DNA of 9,292 nt. It comes from Clostridia bacterium. GTDB lineage: Bacteria; Bacillota_A; Clostridia; Christensenellales; CAG-138. This document shows, piece by piece, positions 6,435 through 9,292 of the stretch; position 1 is the stretch's first letter; each line of letters starts with the position of its first letter. The DNA is taken from positions 1-9,292 of the forward strand of contig JAFZJT010000250.1 in the NCBI GenBank assembly GCA_017553815.1. Direction: 5' to 3'. The notes beneath the pieces were generated by a model that was not told the origin of the DNA, ran no database searches, and worked only from the letters and a program-made list of their open reading frames with translations. The position numbers and the translations under genes are program-made.

Positions 6435-6590
6435 ATACTAAACTCTGACTATAACCGGGCTTCTTGCCGATTGCTTTCCGCCCTGGTCTCTCCTCGCTCA
6501 ACGATACTCCATATCGCCTCGCTGCGTGCGACTTCGACAGTATGAGAAACTTCCCGGCATTTTAGTACGCTTTTAAGCAGAGCTTAGTAT
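6435..6590 (+). repeat. MITE-like dispersed repeat, copy 2 (156 bp)
   Basis: This is the second copy of the repeat at 2124-2284, in the same orientation. It shares the first 17 bases, the CTTCTTGCCGATTG block, the 30-base identical core (here 6494-6523) with the CGATA/TATCG hairpin, and the AGCTTAGTAT end. The two copies differ by scattered substitutions and small indels. Its ends are imperfect inverted repeats, 17 of 22 positions matching. Directly flanking TA dinucleotides (6433-6434 and 6591-6592) could be a target duplication and extend the perfect outermost inverted repeat to 10 bp (CTAATACTAA/TTAGTATTAG). No ORF lies within it. It sits between the operon terminator and the promoter region of the protease pseudogene. 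Confidence 0.75.
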
Positions 6591-6770
6591 TAGGTAATCG
6601 CTCATTAGGGGAAAACAATACAAAAAGCATCGAAATCGACGCGATCATGCTATAAAATATAACATCGAGAAGGCGCTATTTCAATAATTAAATCGAGGTT
6701 AAAAGCGACACGGAGGGATGAGTGTTAGACAAAACCTGATATATTAAAAATGCGAGACATCCTGTTAATA
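6591..6770. other. AT-rich intergenic stretch with no recognised gene
   Basis: This stretch is AT-rich and holds no ORF with a credible ribosome binding site. GGAGG at 6712-6716 is followed after one base by an ATG opening a nine-codon frame; the spacing is too short and the peptide too small to call. Scattered TATAAA-like boxes are present without matching -35 elements. Confidence 0.4.
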
Positions 6771-6775
6771 TACTA

Positions 6776-6804
6776 TCGACACATTCCACTTATGATATTA
6801 TACT
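6776..6804 (+). promoter_or_regulatory. Promoter of the S8 protease pseudogene
   Basis: TCGACA (6776-6781; 5 of 6) and TATACT (6799-6804; 5 of 6) are separated by the ideal 17 bases. Transcription would start near 6811, leaving a leader of about 130 bases. The promoter looks intact although the gene it serves is broken. Confidence 0.6.
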
Positions 6805-6812
6805 TATATTTG

Positions 6813-6919
6813 CGTGGCTAACCGCGATTGATATACCGATAAACTGAAGACTTGTCTGCTACACGGTGGAATACGCAGGCGGTCTTCGATTGGCATATTA
6901 AAGCAAGGTTAGTACCGCC
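6813..6919 (+). promoter_or_regulatory. Structured leader with mutually exclusive stems upstream of the protease gene
   Basis: Three stems are possible. CGTGG/CCGCG (6813-6817 and 6822-6826) forms a small hairpin at the 5' end. GAAGAC (6846-6851) plus GTCTGC (6854-6859) pairs with GCAGGC (6875-6880) plus GTCTTC (6882-6887), giving a two-segment stem of 12 bp around a 15-base loop. Alternatively GGCGGT (6878-6883) can pair with ACCGCC (6914-6919), which would break the second stem. The last arm lies 23 bases before the start codon. I do not recognise a named riboswitch class. Attenuation or translation control is only a possibility. Confidence 0.35.
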
Positions 6920-6942
6920 AATAAACTCTTTGTAGGAAAAGA

Positions 6943-9174
6943 ATGAAAAGAACTCTCAGAGGCATTCTTGCCTGCTTTCTCGCTCTCATGCCGGTGCTTC
7001 CCGCATTCAGCGGCGCAATGGCAGAGACAGCCCGTGAGCTCCCCCTCTCCGAACACATCGGCGAAGTCAGATCCGGCGTGTATGAGGATGTAAGAGTAAA
7101 CGGCGCTGCTGCTTACTGCGGCACCTCCGCGATCAGAAATGGAAGAACCTTCCGGGCTGCGGATGTTTAGGCAGTTGAGAGCATCGATCCCACCGAAATT
7201 GTGACAATCATCGTTGAGCTTCCCGAGGCTCCCGCTGTGGATGTAGTCGAGAACCGCAGGAACGGGGGCAGCTACCGCGATCAGCTCGTTGCTTCCCAGA
7301 AGCAGGCGGCCGCGGTCATCAGCTCCAAGCTCGGCGTTGAAATCAATGTTACCCACAACTATGCCTTCCAGTTCAATGGTTTCGCCTTCGAAGGCGAATA
7401 TCGCCTTGTTGAGCAGATCGAAGCGCTTGAGGGCATGCATGCGTTCGTTTCCCAGGAGTGGGAGAGCCCGACACTGTACAGTTCCACCGGCATGTTCGGC
7501 GCTATCGACGCTTGGGAGCTTGGCTATTCCGGCAAGGGCTACACCGTTGCCATCCTCGACACTGGCTGTAGGATCGATCATCCCGCATTCAGCACCATGC
7601 CCGATCAAGAAACCGTCCAGTTCGGCGATGAGGATATCGAAGCTCTGATCGCAGAGGGCAACCTCCACGGCGCAAGCTCAGAGGGCGGCATGGATCTCGG
7701 CGAGGTATACGTCAGCACCAAGATCCCCTTCCAGTGGAACTACTATTATAACCATGCTGATGCTTCTCATCCCGGCACCAGCGACCACGGCACACATGTT
7801 GCTGGTACCGCCGGCGGCAATAATGACGAGATCCGGGGCGTTGCTCCCGATGCACAGCTTGCAATCATGCAGGTATTCTCTCCCTCCGGCTCCGCGAGCT
7901 GGGCAAACATCATCCCCGCTCTTGAGGATTGCGCAGTTCTCGGCGTTGCCTCGGCCAATATGTCCTTTGGTTCCGCTTGTGGCAGGGAAATGGGCGATGG
8001 CACCATCTACGGCCTCGGCATCAACCCCTACGTTGCGACCGATGACCTCAGCTACTATCTTGAGGATCGCAACGCGATCTCCCCGAACGACGACCGATTC
8101 CTCGACACTCTGAACGTCGTTTACGCAGGTCTTCTCAGGAACTCCGCCGTCCGTTACGTCGTCTGCGACACCGAGGGCAACGAGCTTCACGAGATCTACG
8201 AATACGATATCTGCCCCAAGGGCTACAGGACTATGTTGAGCGGCCGCAGCCAGCTTGGTCTTACCTACATGAACTTCCCTGGCAACTTCGATTTCACCCA
8301 GTTTGAGGTCGAGGACGTTGTGGTTCGCATCATCGCAGACCTCGATAACGACGGTCATTACACCACCAACGCCTTCACTCCCGAAGTGAACGAGAATCCC
8401 TCATGGGATATCCCGATCCATGTGGACCCCCAGGCTCCCACCATCAGCAACGTCTACGTAAGCGGCGCAGGCGTCACCTTCGATGCTACTGACGATCACT
8501 ACGTTGCGGTGATCATCGTTATGAATGAGTATGGCGAAGTCATCTCCACTCAGGGCGTGTTCGAGACCGAGCGCGGCGCAGCGACCAACGTCACCGTTCA
8601 GCTCGAGGTCGGACAGTACGTTGTCGTTGCGGACTACGCAGGCAACGAGCAGTGGTTCGAGTTTGTTGGCGCACACCTTATCCCGATCGATCCCCCGGAG
8701 CTTGAACCCCAGCTCATCTACTCCCAGGGCTTCAACCCCACGGACAATCTTGCAGGCTGAACCGTTACTGATAAGGACGGCGACGGCTTTAACTGGGGAT
8801 ATCGTTCCAGCGGCAATATCTACGAGGGCGATCGCTGCATGAGCTCCACCTCCTATCAGCGCAATGCCGATAACTGGCTGCTCGCTCCCGCGATCGAGCT
8901 CCCCGAGGGCGAACCGTACCTCACCTTCTATGCTCGTGGCAACTACTCCACCGCATTCTCGGAGCATTTTGCCATCTACATTGCTCCAGTTGGCACCGCA
9001 AGCGTGGACGATTACGTTCAGATCTCCGACGAGATAGTGCCCGAGAACGCTTGGCGTATGTACATCGTTGATCTGACCGAGTATGTCGGTCAGGAGGTAC
9101 GCATCGCTATCCGTCACTTCAACACCGACAACCAGAATTACCTCACTACGGATCTCTGGCAGATCTGGAACTGA
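6943..9174 (+). pseudogene. Secreted subtilisin-like (S8) protease, disrupted by two stops and missing the catalytic serine
   Basis: One frame runs through 743 codons but contains TAG at 7168-7170 (codon 76) and TGA at 8758-8760 (codon 606). Codons 1-27 encode a clear signal peptide (MKRTLRG, hydrophobic core, AMA cleavage site). Codons about 105-180 resemble an I9-type propeptide. The S8 domain follows, with catalytic Asp in VAILDTG (codon 206) and His in DHGTHVAGT (codon 282). The oxyanion Asn and GTSMAAP serine segments are absent. After NMSFGSACG (about codon 347) the sequence jumps to a post-catalytic domain with an ISPNDDRFLDTLN motif (ISPNGDG-like in lactocepins), so a large internal deletion is likely. 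The 3' part (codons about 590-743) resembles a choice-of-anchor J/cleaved-adhesin domain, with DKDGDGFNW and a final LWQIWN. Family members are extracellular or cell-wall proteases. AGGA at 6934-6937 is the ribosome binding site, and a strong terminator follows. The first piece (6943-7170) could yield only a 75-residue secreted fragment. Confidence 0.85.
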
Positions 9175-9232
9175 TTCGGTTTCAAAAGTCTGCGAAGGCT
9201 TTAGGCATTCAGTCGGATAACAAAACTGAGTG

Positions 9233-9270
9233 CGCACGGGCGGCTTCGGCCGCCCGTGCGTTGTTCTTCC
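9233..9270 (+). terminator. Intrinsic terminator after the protease pseudogene
   Basis: CGCACGGGCGGC (9233-9244) pairs perfectly with GCCGCCCGTGCG (9249-9260) around a stable TTCG tetraloop and is followed by the T-rich TTGTTCTTCC. It lies 58 bases after the final stop codon. Confidence 0.88.
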
Positions 9271-9292
9271 TAAAATGCATGCTTTTGATTAC

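Noticed and set aside
2124..6590. CRISPR array
   Set aside because: Only two ~160-base copies occur, 4.2 kb apart and with genes between them. There are no short regular repeats with spacers anywhere in the window.
6718..6747. Nine-codon frame after GGAGGG
   Set aside because: The ribosome binding site is only one base from the ATG, no promoter is recognisable and the peptide is too short to support.
6943..9174. Genome-wide reassignment of TGA or TAG to amino acids
   Set aside because: The rarA-like gene and the zinc-ribbon protein gene both end cleanly at TGA at family-consistent positions, and TAA ends the flavodiiron gene. Reassignment in only one gene is less likely than decay.

Overview
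The window looks like chromosomal DNA of an anaerobic Firmicute of the class Clostridia (inference). The grounds are strong GGAGG-type ribosome binding sites, AT-rich intergenic regions between GC-richer genes, a zinc-ribbon/single-TM envelope protein, a clostridial-type fused acyl-CoA dehydrogenase, and a two-domain flavodiiron protein. No tRNA, rRNA, CRISPR array or intact transposase gene was seen.

Layout: (1) 1-170 is the 3' end of a rarA/mgsA-like recombination ATPase gene. (2) 351-1982, with its own extended -10 promoter, encodes an N-terminal zinc ribbon, one TM helix and a large extracytoplasmic part with Ig-like segments. (3) 1983-2284 is an intergenic stretch with two inverted-repeat elements: a 105-bp element with 15-bp perfect ends, and copy 1 of a ~160-bp MITE-like repeat. 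(4) 2278-2925 (minus) encodes a Crp/Fnr-family regulator whose stop codon lies inside that repeat. (5) 3116-6331 is a divergent two-gene operon. Its first gene encodes a three-part fusion (acyl-CoA dehydrogenase, FAD domain of ETF-alpha, rubredoxin) and its second a flavodiiron oxygen/nitric oxide reductase; a strong terminator follows. (6) 6435-6590 is copy 2 of the MITE-like repeat. (7) 6943-9174 is a secreted subtilisin-like (S8) protease gene with promoter, structured leader, signal peptide and terminator, but two in-frame stop codons and no catalytic-serine segment; it is best read as a pseudogene.

The most interesting system is the regulator/fusion/flavodiiron cluster. The fusion protein carries every cofactor site needed to move electrons from an acyl-CoA through two flavins to a rubredoxin iron. 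The next gene encodes the classical rubredoxin-dependent O2/NO reductase. Together they suggest an acyl-CoA-fuelled, NADH-independent oxygen or NO scavenging pathway, possibly under control of the adjacent Crp/Fnr-like regulator. The electron path is inferred from domain content and has not been demonstrated.
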